This document shows, piece after piece, positions 17,974 through 26,346 of a stretch of 64,000 bases of DNA. Where the stretch lies: NCBI RefSeq assembly GCF_019511605.1, contig NZ_JAEUAV010000020.1:58225-122224 (forward strand), given 5' to 3'. A program made the translations under genes and the position numbers. Under the pieces are notes generated by a model. It made no database searches, was not told the DNA's origin, and was given only the letters and a program-made list of their open reading frames with translations. Positions within the stretch are counted from its first letter, which is position 1, and every line of letters starts with the position of its first letter. This DNA is from Paraburkholderia phenoliruptrix. Its GTDB lineage: Bacteria; Pseudomonadota; Gammaproteobacteria; Burkholderiales; Burkholderiaceae.

Positions 17974-18531
17974 ATGAAGACCGCACAGGAACTCCGCACC
18001 GGCAACGTCGTGATGATCGGCGCAGACGCCATGGTCGTGCAAAAGGCCGAATACAACAAATCGGGCCGCAACTCCGCCGTCGTCAAGATGAAGTTCAAGA
18101 ACCTGCTGACCGGCGCAGGCATGGAAAGCGTGTACAAGGCAGACGACAAGTTCGACGTCGTCGTGCTCGAGCGCAAGGAAGTGACCTACTCGTACTTTGC
18201 CGACCCGATGTACGTGTTCATGGACGCCGACTACAACCAGTACGAAGTCGAAGCCGAAATGATGGGCGACGCGATGAACTACCTCGAAGACGGCATGGCT
18301 TGCGAAGTCGTCTTCTACAACGACAAGGCCATCTCGGTGGAACTGCCGACCACGCTGGTCCGCGAAATCATCTACACGGAACCGGCTGTGAAGGGCGACA
18401 CGTCGTCGGGCAAGGTGCTGAAGAGCGCCAAGCTGAACACCGGTTTCGAACTGCAAGTGCCGCTCTTCTGCAATATCGGCGACAAGATCGAAATCGACAC
18501 GCGTACGCACGAGTACCGCAGCCGCGCTTAA
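17974..18531 (+). CDS. efp: Elongation factor P, arginine-32 type
   Basis: EF-P binds between ribosomal P and E sites and speeds peptide bonds at proline stretches. The 185-residue product has the three-domain family length. The tip of the first loop reads YNKSGRNSAV, putting arginine at residue 32, the residue rhamnosylated by EarP, where E. coli-type factors have a modified lysine. Together with earP upstream this marks the rhamnosyl-arginine branch and explains why no epmA or epmB is expected. A strong terminator follows. Confidence 0.98.
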   Translation: MKTAQELRTGNVVMIGADAMVVQKAEYNKSGRNSAVVKMKFKNLLTGAGMESVYKADDKFDVVVLERKEVTYSYFADPMYVFMDADYNQYEVEAEMMGDAMNYLEDGMACEVVFYNDKAISVELPTTLVREIIYTEPAVKGDTSSGKVLKSAKLNTGFELQVPLFCNIGDKIEIDTRTHEYRSRA

Positions 18532-18568
18532 GCGCCGGCCCACTTCTCCCGCGCGCCGGGAAAAACAG

Positions 18569-18600
18569 AAAAGCGCCCAGACGGGCGCTTTTTCTTTTTT
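18569..18600 (+). terminator. Rho-independent terminator after efp
   Basis: Stem AAGCGCCC/GGGCGCTT around an AGAC loop, followed by a long T-rich run, 38 bases after the efp stop. Confidence 0.92.
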
Positions 18601-18720
18601 GGGCCGCCGGGTATCGTTGAGGAAAACTTTACCGGCAATTTTCTTCAAATTGCCGCCCCCGGCGCCCGTTCTTGCCGCGTAGGCCACACATAAGCCCTTG
18701 ATCTGGCAAGTCAAAATGGA

Positions 18721-18738
18721 TTGGCATAAGTCGTGCTA
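18721..18738 (+). promoter_or_regulatory. Candidate sigma54 (-24/-12) promoter of the CsbD-like gene
   Basis: The sequence TTGGCATAAGTCGTGCTA has the invariant GG (18723-18724) and GC (18735-18736) elements separated by exactly 10 bases, in the TGGCA-N-TGC context of sigma54 promoters. The predicted start is near 18747, about 32 bases before the CsbD-like ATG. A sigma54-type activator gene follows 600 bases downstream. No enhancer site was identified. Confidence 0.6.
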
Positions 18739-18778
18739 GTCAGCCTTTACCCTATATTTGCGATTGCGGAGATGCGAG

Positions 18779-18985
18779 ATGAACAACGACATCGCTGAAG
18801 GCAAGTGGAAGCAACTGGTTGGCAAAGCCAAAGCGGCATGGGGCGAACTGACGGACGACGAATTGACGATGGCCGAAGGCCGCGCCGACCGCCTCGCCGG
18901 CCTGATCCAGGAACGTTATGGCAAGACCCGCGAGGACGCGCAGCGCGAAGTGCGCCGCTTCTTCGACAGCAACCGGGATTTCTGA
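18779..18985 (+). CDS. CsbD-like small stress protein
   Basis: A 68-residue charged helical protein that begins MNNDIAEGKWKQLVGKAK, the typical opening of the CsbD family (general stress proteins of unknown mechanism, often among the most induced in stationary phase). It ends with an Arg/Asp-rich helix. The ATG at 18779 is preceded by GGAG about 8 bases upstream; the in-frame upstream codon at 18758 is not needed. It has a sigma54-like promoter, unlike the sigma-B control known for Bacillus csbD. Confidence 0.85.
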   Translation: MNNDIAEGKWKQLVGKAKAAWGELTDDELTMAEGRADRLAGLIQERYGKTREDAQREVRRFFDSNRDF

Positions 18986-19354
18986 CAGCAGAACTGACAG
19001 CAGAAGTGAGGTAAGTACCGGCGCCCTCGCCCGTCGCATCGTGACGGCGAGGAGGCCGGTGGATTTGGACCGGGGCGGCGCGACGCGAATCGGTGAGTCG
19101 CGAATCGCCCTCTTGCTACAGCAAAGGACCAGAACTACGTGAGTCGACTCGCCGCCCGCTTCGCCCGGTGTGATGCACGCCGGATACCGCGCACATGCCG
19201 ACTGGAGCGTCGCTGTCGCGCCGCCTCGGCTGACGCCGCGGGCGTGGCGGCGCATCCGACCGACAGTGCCGGCCAGCCATCGTGCCCGCGCCGCGCGTTG
19301 CAATCTCCGCGCGCAGAAGCGGGTATTCCATCCATCTAAAAAGTTGCGCTCGCC
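18986..19354. other. Gap between the CsbD-like gene and the response regulator
   Basis: About 370 bases with no supported gene, clear terminator or recognisable promoter. Confidence 0.4.
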
Positions 19355-20737
19355 ATGCCACACGCCCTGATTGTTGAAGACGATCCCAATAGCCTGTCGG
19401 GCCTGTCTGCCATTCTCGCCGCCGACGGCTTTTCCGTCGACACGGCGACCACGCTCGCCGAAGCGCGGGCCGCGCTGACACGCTTCATCCCCGACGTCGT
19501 GCTGGTCGACCTGAATCTTCCTGACGGCAGCGGGCTCGACCTGCTGCAGCATCTGCCCGCGCATCCGCCAGGCGGCGCGTTGCCCGTCATTGTCATGACC
19601 GGCAACGCGACCGTCGAAAGCGCGATCGAGGGGTTGCGGCATGGCATCTGGGACTATCTACTGAAGCCCGTCAATATTCCGCGGCTGCGCAGCCTGCTCG
19701 CCCGCATTCCGCGCCCCTACGAACTAACTGAGGAGGTGCAGACGCTGCGCGCGTCGCTGCGCCAACTGGGCCGTTTCGGTTCCATGCTCGGCCGCAGCGG
19801 CGCCATGCAGCACGTCTACGACACGATCGAACATATCGCGCCCACCGAAGCGGCGGTGCTCATTTCAGGCGAAGCCGGCACCGGTAAGCAGGTAGCGGCC
19901 CGCACGATGCACGACATGAGCCGGCGCCGCAAAGGCCCGTTCGTGACACTCGACTGCCGCAGCGCGGGCGGCGCGGTGGCGCTGCGCTCGCTGGACAGCG
20001 TGCTGTTCGGCCACGAGCGGGGCGCGTTCAGCGGCGCAGAGACGCGCGAGCCGGGCCTGTTCGAGCAGGCGAGCGGCGGCACGCTGTTCATCGACGAAAT
20101 CGCGGAGTTGCCGCGTGCACAACAGGAGGCGCTGCTACGCGCGCTCGATTCGCAGACGTTTATGCGCGTGGGTGGCACGAGCCAGGTGGTGACCGATTTC
20201 CGCCTGATCGCGTCAACCCGCAAGCCGCCGCGCGCCGCGGTCGCAGACGGCAGCCTGCACCAGGACCTCGCGCTGCGCCTCGAAGCCGCCGCCGTGACCT
20301 TGCCGCCGTTGCGCGAGCGTGGCGAAGATCCGGCGCTGATGGCGCAGGCCATCGTCGACGAATTGAATCATGACGCGGCGGCGCGCGGCGCTTCGGAGGT
20401 CGCGAAACAGATCGGGCCGAATTTCCTGCGCGAATGTCTGAGCTACGAATGGCCCGGCAATGTACGCGAACTGCAGGACCGCGTGAGGCGCGCCTATCAC
20501 GCGTCGGGCGACGTGTTGGAGTCGCTGCGTGCGGACGAAGCCGGCTCCGTGAACGGCCGCGATCTGAACGGCAGCCGTGTGCAGGTGACGGTCGGCACGC
20601 CGCTCGCCGATGTCGAAGAAATGCTGATCCGCGCGACGCTCGACGCGGTGGGCGGCACGCGTCATAGGGCGGCGTCGCTGCTCGGCATCAGTCCGAAAAC
20701 GCTCTACAACAAGCTGCAACGCATGCGGCTGAATTGA
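19355..20737 (+). CDS. Orphan response regulator of the NtrC/sigma54-activator type, with GAFSGA loop
   Basis: The 460-residue protein has a receiver domain (acid pocket Asp9/Asp10, phospho-acceptor Asp52, MTGNAT, Lys in LLKPV), a sigma54-interaction AAA+ domain (Walker A GEAGTGK at 172-178, Walker B GGTLFIDEI) and a C-terminal Fis-like helix-turn-helix (RAASLLGISPKTLYNKL). Deviations: the sigma54-contact loop reads GAFSGA (residues 223-228) instead of GAFTGA, and the segment normally FREDLYYRL reads LHQDLALRL, losing one conserved arginine. No histidine kinase is adjacent. A terminator follows. Confidence 0.9.
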   Translation: MPHALIVEDDPNSLSGLSAILAADGFSVDTATTLAEARAALTRFIPDVVLVDLNLPDGSGLDLLQHLPAHPPGGALPVIVMTGNATVESAIEGLRHGIWDYLLKPVNIPRLRSLLARIPRPYELTEEVQTLRASLRQLGRFGSMLGRSGAMQHVYDTIEHIAPTEAAVLISGEAGTGKQVAARTMHDMSRRRKGPFVTLDCRSAGGAVALRSLDSVLFGHERGAFSGAETREPGLFEQASGGTLFIDEIAELPRAQQEALLRALDSQTFMRVGGTSQVVTDFRLIASTRKPPRAAVADGSLHQDLALRLEAAAVTLPPLRERGEDPALMAQAIVDELNHDAAARGASEVAKQIGPNFLRECLSYEWPGNVRELQDRVRRAYHASGDVLESLRADEAGSVNGRDLNGSRVQVTVGTPLADVEEMLIRATLDAVGGTRHRAASLLGISPKTLYNKLQRMRLN

Positions 20738-20772
20738 CGGGTACGGATAGCCAGCGGAAGGTAGCGAACGAG

Positions 20773-20804
20773 AAACGGCGTCTCTTGCGAGACGCCGTTT
20801 TTTC
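20773..20804. terminator. Bidirectional terminator between the response regulator and nagZ
   Basis: A perfect ACGGCGTCTC stem with a TTGC (GCAA on the other strand) tetraloop, T-run on the plus side and a TTCTCG run on the minus side. It serves both convergent genes. Confidence 0.92.
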
Positions 20805-20849
20805 TGGCCGCTGTTCGCTGTTCGCTGTCCGGCGCTCGCCGTTCGCCGC

Positions 20850-21878
20850 TCACGGGAAGACGCTGCGCAACAACGCCTGCGCTTGCAGATACTGCGGTTG
20901 CGCGACGAGCTTGCTCCACTTGAGCGCCTTGCCGCGCGGCCGCATGCGCTTGATCCGCTGCTGCGATTCGCGGGACGGCGTAAAGCGCAATTCGTCCAGC
21001 ACCCGTTCCGCCTGTTCGGGCTGATTGCAGATCAGCACCATGTCGCAGCCGGCCTGCAGTGCCGCCGTCGCCCCTTCGGTGAGCGTGCCGCCCTGGCGCG
21101 CGGCCTCCATCGACAGATCGTCGCTGAAAATCGCGCCTTCGAAGCGCAGTTTGCCGCGCAGAATGTCCTGCAGCCAGACGCGCGAGAAACCCGCCGGCTT
21201 CGAGTCGACTTGCGGATAGACCACATGCGTAGGGATCACCGAGCCGAGCGACAGGCCGAGCCAGTCGTACGGCGCGACGTCGTCGCGCAGGATCTCGTCG
21301 AGCGAGCGATCGTCGACGGGCATCGCGACGTGCGAATCGGCGTGCGCGAAACCGTGCCCCGGAAAATGCTTGCCGCAGTTACTCATGCCCGCCAGCGCAA
21401 GACCATGATTGAGGCTTTTCGCGAGCAGCGTGACCACGCGCGGATCGCTATGAAACGCGCGATCGCCGATCACCTGCGACTGACCATAGTTCAGATCGAG
21501 CACCGGAGTGAAGCTCATGTCGATCCCGCATGCACGCAGCTCGGAAGCGAGGATGTAGCCGACCGCCGTCGCAACCTTGGTGGCGTGCAGCACGTCGCTA
21601 TCCCACAACGCGCCGAGCTTGCCCATCGCCGGAAGCACCGTGAAGCCGTCGGTCCGGAAGCGCTGCACGCGGCCACCCTCGTGGTCCACGGCGATCAGCA
21701 GATCCTCGCGAATCGCGCGGATCGAATCGGTTAGCGCGACCAGTTGCGCGCGGCTCTCGTAGTGGCGCGCGAATAGAATCACGCCGCCGGTCATCGGGTG
21801 AGCAAGGCGGCGCCTGTCGTCGTCGTTCAGCGTTTTGCCGACCACGTCGAGCATCACCGGTCCGGGAATGGTTTTCAT
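20850..21878 (-). CDS. nagZ: Beta-N-acetylhexosaminidase, peptidoglycan recycling
   Basis: NagZ (GH3) cleaves N-acetylglucosamine from anhydro-muropeptides in the cytoplasm, and its products influence AmpC induction in many bacteria. The 342-residue product has the single TIM-barrel size, VDHEGGRVQRF, the catalytic KHFPGHG loop with its histidine followed by DSH, and the nucleophile Asp in FSDDLSM. The ATG at 21878 fits the family start MKTIPGPVMLD. It is the last gene of the long minus-strand run, 65 bases after acpS. Confidence 0.96.
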   Translation of the reverse strand: MKTIPGPVMLDVVGKTLNDDDRRRLAHPMTGGVILFARHYESRAQLVALTDSIRAIREDLLIAVDHEGGRVQRFRTDGFTVLPAMGKLGALWDSDVLHATKVATAVGYILASELRACGIDMSFTPVLDLNYGQSQVIGDRAFHSDPRVVTLLAKSLNHGLALAGMSNCGKHFPGHGFAHADSHVAMPVDDRSLDEILRDDVAPYDWLGLSLGSVIPTHVVYPQVDSKPAGFSRVWLQDILRGKLRFEGAIFSDDLSMEAARQGGTLTEGATAALQAGCDMVLICNQPEQAERVLDELRFTPSRESQQRIKRMRPRGKALKWSKLVAQPQYLQAQALLRSVFP

Positions 21879-21943
21879 CGAATTCCGTTTTGAAGAATGC
21901 GTGGAGCAAGGAAAGACGCGGCCGCGCAGGCCCCGGTTCCTCG

Positions 21944-22399
21944 TCAATTTTTGTCGGCAGGATGAGTGGCGCGACCCGGGCTCGTGTTCTCGGGATTCCC
22001 TGGCTGCGTGCTCTCGGCGATCACGAACGACACCGCATAATCGCGCTCGTCGCTGATCGTGACGCGCGCCGTAATGCCGCGCTCCGCGAGCCATTCGGCG
22101 AGCTCGCCCGAGGCCACCACCATCGGCTCGCCGCTCGGCTTGTTCAGCGTTTGCAGCGCGCGCCATGTCATCGGCCAGTGCATGCCGAGGCCGATTGCCT
22201 TCGAGAACGCTTCTTTCGCCGAAAAACGCGTGGCGAGGAAGGCAAGGCCGCGCGCCGCCGAACGCGCATGGCGTGCGTGATAGACGCGCAGTTCGTCGGG
22301 CCCGAGCACCTTCTCGGCAAAGCGGCCGTTGGTGCGCTGCATGACCGCCGCGACGCGGCTCACCTGCACGATGTCGGTACCGATACCGTAGATGGTCAT
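21944..22399 (-). CDS. acpS: Holo-[acyl-carrier-protein] synthase
   Basis: AcpS moves 4'-phosphopantetheine from coenzyme A to the serine of ACP. The 151-residue product has the metal-binding GIGTDIVQVSRV at its N-terminus and the RFSAKEAFSKAIGLG motif. The C-terminus carries about 20 extra polar residues compared with the common length of about 125. It lies 26 bases after pdxJ, the usual pdxJ-acpS pair, and its substrate gene acpP is 14 kb upstream in the same run. Confidence 0.96.
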   Translation of the reverse strand: MTIYGIGTDIVQVSRVAAVMQRTNGRFAEKVLGPDELRVYHARHARSAARGLAFLATRFSAKEAFSKAIGLGMHWPMTWRALQTLNKPSGEPMVVASGELAEWLAERGITARVTISDERDYAVSFVIAESTQPGNPENTSPGRATHPADKN

Positions 22400-22425
22400 A
22401 TGCGTGACTCGTCCGCGCGAAGGCA

Positions 22426-23190
22426 TCAGGCGCGTGCGCCGAGACGGGCGGCGACCATGATCGCCTTCATCTCGCGCACCGCGTTGTCCCAGCCGGCGAA
22501 GAGCGCGTGTGCGACGATCGCATGGCCGATGTTCAGCTCGACAATGCCGTCGATCGCCGCGATCTGCTGGACGTTCGTGTAATGCAGACCGTGGCCGGCA
22601 TTCACCTTGATGCCGAGCGTCGCGCCGAACTCGGCCGCGCGGACCACGCGCTCGTACTCGCGCTGCTGTTGCGCGGGATCGTGCGCCTCGGCGTAGCGCC
22701 CCGTGTGCAACTCGATGACCGGCGCGCCGGCTTCGTGCGCGGCGCGAATCTGCGTCTCGTCGGGGTCGATGAAGAGCGACACGCGCGAATTCGCGTCCGC
22801 AAGCTGACGGCACGCGGCGCGCACCGCCTCGAACTGGCCGGCCACGTCGAGACCGCCTTCGGTTGTCAGTTCCTGACGCTTTTCGGGCACGAGGCAAACG
22901 TCGTGCGGCTGCAACTCGCACGCGATGTCGAGCATTTCCTGCGTGACCGCGCATTCCAGATTCATTCGCGTCTTCAGAAGCGGACGCAGCGCGCGCACGT
23001 CCGCGTCCACGATATGTCGGCGGTCTTCGCGCAGATGCAGCGTGATTGCGTCGGCGCCCGCCTCTTCCGCCATCAGCGCAGCGCAAATCGGGTCAGGATA
23101 AGAGGTGCCGCGCGCGTTGCGCAGCGTGGCGACGTGGTCGATATTCACGCCGAGATCGATCACGTTCGGCGAGGTTAGAAAGAAGCTCAT
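22426..23190 (-). CDS. pdxJ: Pyridoxine 5'-phosphate synthase
   Basis: PdxJ condenses 1-deoxyxylulose-5-phosphate with 3-amino-2-oxopropyl phosphate to form vitamin B6. The 254-residue TIM barrel begins LGVNIDHVATLRNARGT and has HLREDRRHI, NLECA and GHGLHYTN, all family signatures. Its ATG overlaps the recO TGA (ATGA), which suggests translational coupling. The start near MSFFLTSPNVIDL adds about 10 residues before the conserved beginning. Confidence 0.97.
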   Translation of the reverse strand: MSFFLTSPNVIDLGVNIDHVATLRNARGTSYPDPICAALMAEEAGADAITLHLREDRRHIVDADVRALRPLLKTRMNLECAVTQEMLDIACELQPHDVCLVPEKRQELTTEGGLDVAGQFEAVRAACRQLADANSRVSLFIDPDETQIRAAHEAGAPVIELHTGRYAEAHDPAQQQREYERVVRAAEFGATLGIKVNAGHGLHYTNVQQIAAIDGIVELNIGHAIVAHALFAGWDNAVREMKAIMVAARLGARA

Positions 23191-24107
23191 AAGTTCTGCA
23201 AGTCGATCAGGATCTGGCGCGTCGCGAGCGGCGTGCCGGCAAGGTAGGTGTTGAGCAGAAAGCGCATTAGCGTTTTGCTTTGCGCGACGGTCTGCGCTCG
23301 ATGGTAATCGTCCTTTTCCATATCGAGCAAGGTTTGCCCCGCGACCACCGGCCATTGCGCCGGCAAGTCGTCGGATGCTTCGCGCACGCCGCGCTCGGGG
23401 TCGAACACATAGCGGCTACCCGCTTCGACCGCCTTGCGCGTAACCGTGCGATCCAGCGACATGGCGTAACCGGTCTCACGCAGCAGCACGCGCTCGAACG
23501 AGCGCAGCACCTGGACCGGCGGCTCGTCGTGCGCGAGGCGCGTCATCGTGACAACGTAATGATGGAACAGTTGCGGGTGCGGATCTTCACGCGCGCAGAA
23601 CTTCACGAGCAGTTCGTTCACGTAGAAGCCGCACAAGAGCGCGTCGCCGGTCAGCGGCAACATGCCGCCGACCCATTCGGCGCCGGTAAGCGTGCGCACC
23701 TCGGACTTGCCCGACCACGACAGCGCGAGCGGCTGGAACGTCTGCAACACGCCGCGCAGCGCCGAGTGCGGGCGCTTCGCGCCCTTCGCGACCAGCGCGA
23801 GACGGCCGTGATCGCGCGACAGCACGTCGATGATCAGGCTCGTCTCGCGATACGGATAGCTGTGCAGAACAAATGCGGGTTGCTCCGCGATCCGGTATTC
23901 GGACGGCGAGCCGGAACCGCGCGACGACTTGCGGGCTGGCGTCTTGCGCGGCTCATCGCCGGCAGTGGCGTCCGGGGCGCTGCGAGTGGAGGTTTTGCGG
24001 CTACCGCGAGCGGCCCTGGCGGAGCGCTCGCGCGACGGTTCGGCCGGCTCGGAATCGTCCGGGTCGGTGTCGGAATTCAGCGTGACCCACGCGTCATTCG
24101 TACCCAT
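23187..24107 (-). CDS. recO: DNA repair protein RecO, with basic N-terminal extension
   Basis: RecO loads RecA on SSB-coated DNA with RecR in the RecF pathway. The OB-fold begins only at about residue 70 (PAFVLHSYPYRETSLII). Before it lies a Ser/Arg/Pro-rich disordered stretch that E. coli RecO lacks. The helical and C-terminal parts look normal. The ATG at 24107 overlaps the end of era by 14 bases; a GTG at 24113 is an alternative. The order rnc-era-recO-pdxJ-acpS is broadly conserved in proteobacteria. Confidence 0.94.
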   Translation of the reverse strand: MGTNDAWVTLNSDTDPDDSEPAEPSRERSARAARGSRKTSTRSAPDATAGDEPRKTPARKSSRGSGSPSEYRIAEQPAFVLHSYPYRETSLIIDVLSRDHGRLALVAKGAKRPHSALRGVLQTFQPLALSWSGKSEVRTLTGAEWVGGMLPLTGDALLCGFYVNELLVKFCAREDPHPQLFHHYVVTMTRLAHDEPPVQVLRSFERVLLRETGYAMSLDRTVTRKAVEAGSRYVFDPERGVREASDDLPAQWPVVAGQTLLDMEKDDYHRAQTVAQSKTLMRFLLNTYLAGTPLATRQILIDLQNL

Positions 24108-24993
24108 ACGCACGAAGTCCCGCTTCGTTGTCGGCCCAGCCGCTCTTCACCTTGATGAAGGTTTCGAGATACACGGGGCCGTCAAACAGCTTTTCCATGT
24201 CGAGGCGCGCCTCGCTGCTGATCTGCTTCAGCTTGGCGCCCTTCTGACCGATGATCATGGCTTTGTGCGTATCGCGTTCGACAAGGATGGTCGCGAAGAT
24301 ACGACGCAGCCGTCCTTCGGTCTCGAACTTGTCGATCAGCACGGTGCTGGTGTACGGCAGTTCGTCGCCGGTCCAGCGGAACACTTTTTCACGCAGAATT
24401 TCGGCGGCGAGAAAGCGTTCGCTGCGGTCGGTGAGATCGTCTTCGCCGTAAATCGGCGCGCCTTCGGGCAGGTAAGGTTTCACGGTCGCCATCAGACGCT
24501 TGATGTCGTCTGGATTCTTGGCCGACAGCGGCACGATCTCGTTGAACGGGCGCAGCGCGCTCATCTGCTGCATGAACGGATACAGCGAGTCTTTGTCCGA
24601 CACGCGATCGAGCTTGTTCGCGATGAGCAGCGTGGGCACCGACGGCGGTATCAGGTCGAGCACTTTCTGATCGTCCGCGCCGAAACGGCCGGCTTCGATC
24701 ACGAACAGAATGGCATCCACGGCGGTGAGCGTGGAAGTCACCGCGCGGTTCAGCGAACGGTTCAGTGCGCTGCTGTGCTTGGTCTGGAAGCCGGGCGTGT
24801 CGACGAAAATGTACTGCGCGTCTTCCAGCGTGTGGATGCCGGTGATGCGATGGCGCGTGGTCTGCGCCTTGCGCGAGGTGATGCTGACTTTCTGGCCGAC
24901 GAGCGCGTTCATCAGCGTCGATTTGCCGACGTTCGGACGGCCGACGATTGCGACCATGCCGCAGCGAAAACCAGTGGGAGTGGGAGCGTTCAT
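24094..24993 (-). CDS. era: GTPase Era, 16S rRNA/30S assembly
   Basis: Era is an essential GTPase that binds the 3' end of 16S rRNA during 30S maturation. The 299-residue product has G1 GRPNVGKST, G3 DTPGF, G4 NKLD, and a C-terminal KH domain with VERDTHKAMIIGQKG. The ATG at 24993 is chosen for the family N-terminus; an upstream in-frame codon at 25047 would run into the end of rnc. It follows rnc by 54 bases. Confidence 0.97.
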   Translation of the reverse strand: MNAPTPTGFRCGMVAIVGRPNVGKSTLMNALVGQKVSITSRKAQTTRHRITGIHTLEDAQYIFVDTPGFQTKHSSALNRSLNRAVTSTLTAVDAILFVIEAGRFGADDQKVLDLIPPSVPTLLIANKLDRVSDKDSLYPFMQQMSALRPFNEIVPLSAKNPDDIKRLMATVKPYLPEGAPIYGEDDLTDRSERFLAAEILREKVFRWTGDELPYTSTVLIDKFETEGRLRRIFATILVERDTHKAMIIGQKGAKLKQISSEARLDMEKLFDGPVYLETFIKVKSGWADNEAGLRAYGYE

Positions 24994-25047
24994 ATTCGGG
25001 GCTACGGCAGGTTCAGACGACGCGCAGTGTCGGCGCGCCGATGGCAA

Positions 25048-26346
25048 TCAATGGCCCGCGTCGGCGACGCGCGTTTGCACCGCGTCGGCCACGCCGGGTT
25101 CGTGTTCGGTGGGCGCGACCGCGCTCGTTGCGGCCGGGGCGGCGGGGGCGGCCGGGCTGGCGTTAGCCGCTGCCTCGCGGGCGCGATGCGGTTTGTCGGT
25201 GGCGCGCGAGGCGGGTTCGGCGATTGTGGGATCGGCAGATTTCTCGGCAGATTTCTCGGCAGATTTCTCGGCTGACTTCTCGGCCGAGTGCGCGGCCGAG
25301 TGCGCGGCCGAGTGCGCGCCCGGCTTCTCTGTCTTGTCGGCTCGGTCCGCCCGGTCCACTTTCTCCGCCTTGTCGGTCTTTTCGGTGCGCTCTGCCCGCT
25401 CTGGCGCGCTGTACTCGACGTGCGCGGCGCGAATCACGGCGAGCGGCGCAGCCGCCGCGCCTGCCACTGTCAGAACCGTGCGCTCGCTCACAGGCTCGGC
25501 ACCCTGCGCCACCCGCGTGTCGCCCCGCATCGCGGCGCGCTCGTTCTTGCGGTCGGAGCTGCTGCGCAGATCCAGCGCAGCCTGCACGCCGGTCACGCCC
25601 GGCACGACCTCCGCTTCGGCCTTCTTGGCCGCGCGGGCACCCTTGGACCGCTTCGACCTGGAGACCACGGCCGGCGCCGCGGCCATCACCTCGTCCAGCG
25701 CCTTTTTCGCCGCTGCCTGCTCCGCGGCACGACGGCTGGCACCCGAGCCCGACACCTTCACTTCCAGCTTCGGAACCGTGCATTCCACTTCGAACTGCTG
25801 ATTGTGCGCCGCACCATGGGTGGCGACGACCGTGTAGGTCGGCAGTGCGATCTTGTGTCCTTGCAGATATTCCTGGAGAAGCGTCTTGGCGTCCTTGCCT
25901 AGCGTGCGCGGGTCGATGTGATCGAGAATCGGCACGTAAAGGCGCTTGATGACAGTCTGCGCAGCCTCAAAGCCGCCGTCGAGGAAAACTGCGCCCAGCA
26001 CGGCTTCCAGCGTATCAGCGAGGATGGACGGCCGACGAAAGCCGCCGCTTCGCAACTCGCCTTCGCCAAGGCGAAGTCCTTCCGAAATATTGAGGGCCTG
26101 AGCGAGTTCGTAAAGCGACTGCTGCTTGACCAGGTTTGCGCGGACGCGCGACAGATCGCCTTCGTCCAGTTTGCCGAAACGTTGGAACAATAGCGCAGCC
26201 ACCGCGCAATTCAGAACGGAGTCGCCTAAAAATTCGAGCCGTTCGTTGTGCGTGGAACTATGACTGCGGTGCGTTAAAGCCTGGCGCAGCAATTCCGCAT
26301 TGCGAAATTCATAGCGCAGACGGCTTTCCAACGGAGATGAGGGCAT
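25048..26346 (-). CDS. rnc: Ribonuclease III with a long repetitive C-terminal tail
   Basis: RNase III cuts double-stranded RNA in rRNA processing and mRNA decay. The catalytic domain carries ERLEFLGDSVL (Glu38, Asp42 region) and DTLEAVLGAVFLDGG, followed by a dsRNA-binding domain ending near residue 220. The remaining 210 residues are low complexity (Ala/Lys/Glu/Thr), including AHSA and EKSA tetrapeptide repeats made from 12-bp tandem DNA repeats. Typical RNase III ends where this tail begins. The start ATG at 26346 is the first that matches the family. Confidence 0.95.
   Translation of the reverse strand: MPSSPLESRLRYEFRNAELLRQALTHRSHSSTHNERLEFLGDSVLNCAVAALLFQRFGKLDEGDLSRVRANLVKQQSLYELAQALNISEGLRLGEGELRSGGFRRPSILADTLEAVLGAVFLDGGFEAAQTVIKRLYVPILDHIDPRTLGKDAKTLLQEYLQGHKIALPTYTVVATHGAAHNQQFEVECTVPKLEVKVSGSGASRRAAEQAAAKKALDEVMAAAPAVVSRSKRSKGARAAKKAEAEVVPGVTGVQAALDLRSSSDRKNERAAMRGDTRVAQGAEPVSERTVLTVAGAAAAPLAVIRAAHVEYSAPERAERTEKTDKAEKVDRADRADKTEKPGAHSAAHSAAHSAEKSAEKSAEKSAEKSADPTIAEPASRATDKPHRAREAAANASPAAPAAPAATSAVAPTEHEPGVADAVQTRVADAGH
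25232..25327. repeat. 12-bp tandem repeat inside rnc (8 units)
   Basis: Units of 12 bases: three of TCGGCAGATTTC, one TCGGCTGACTTC, then TCGGCCGAGTGC and two GCGGCCGAGTGC units and a degenerate last unit. The period is a multiple of three, so copy changes keep the frame and alter the tail by four residues each. Confidence 0.9.

Noticed and set aside
25232..25327. Tandem repeats in rnc as a CRISPR array
   Set aside because: The units are contiguous 12-mers without spacers and are in frame within a coding region.
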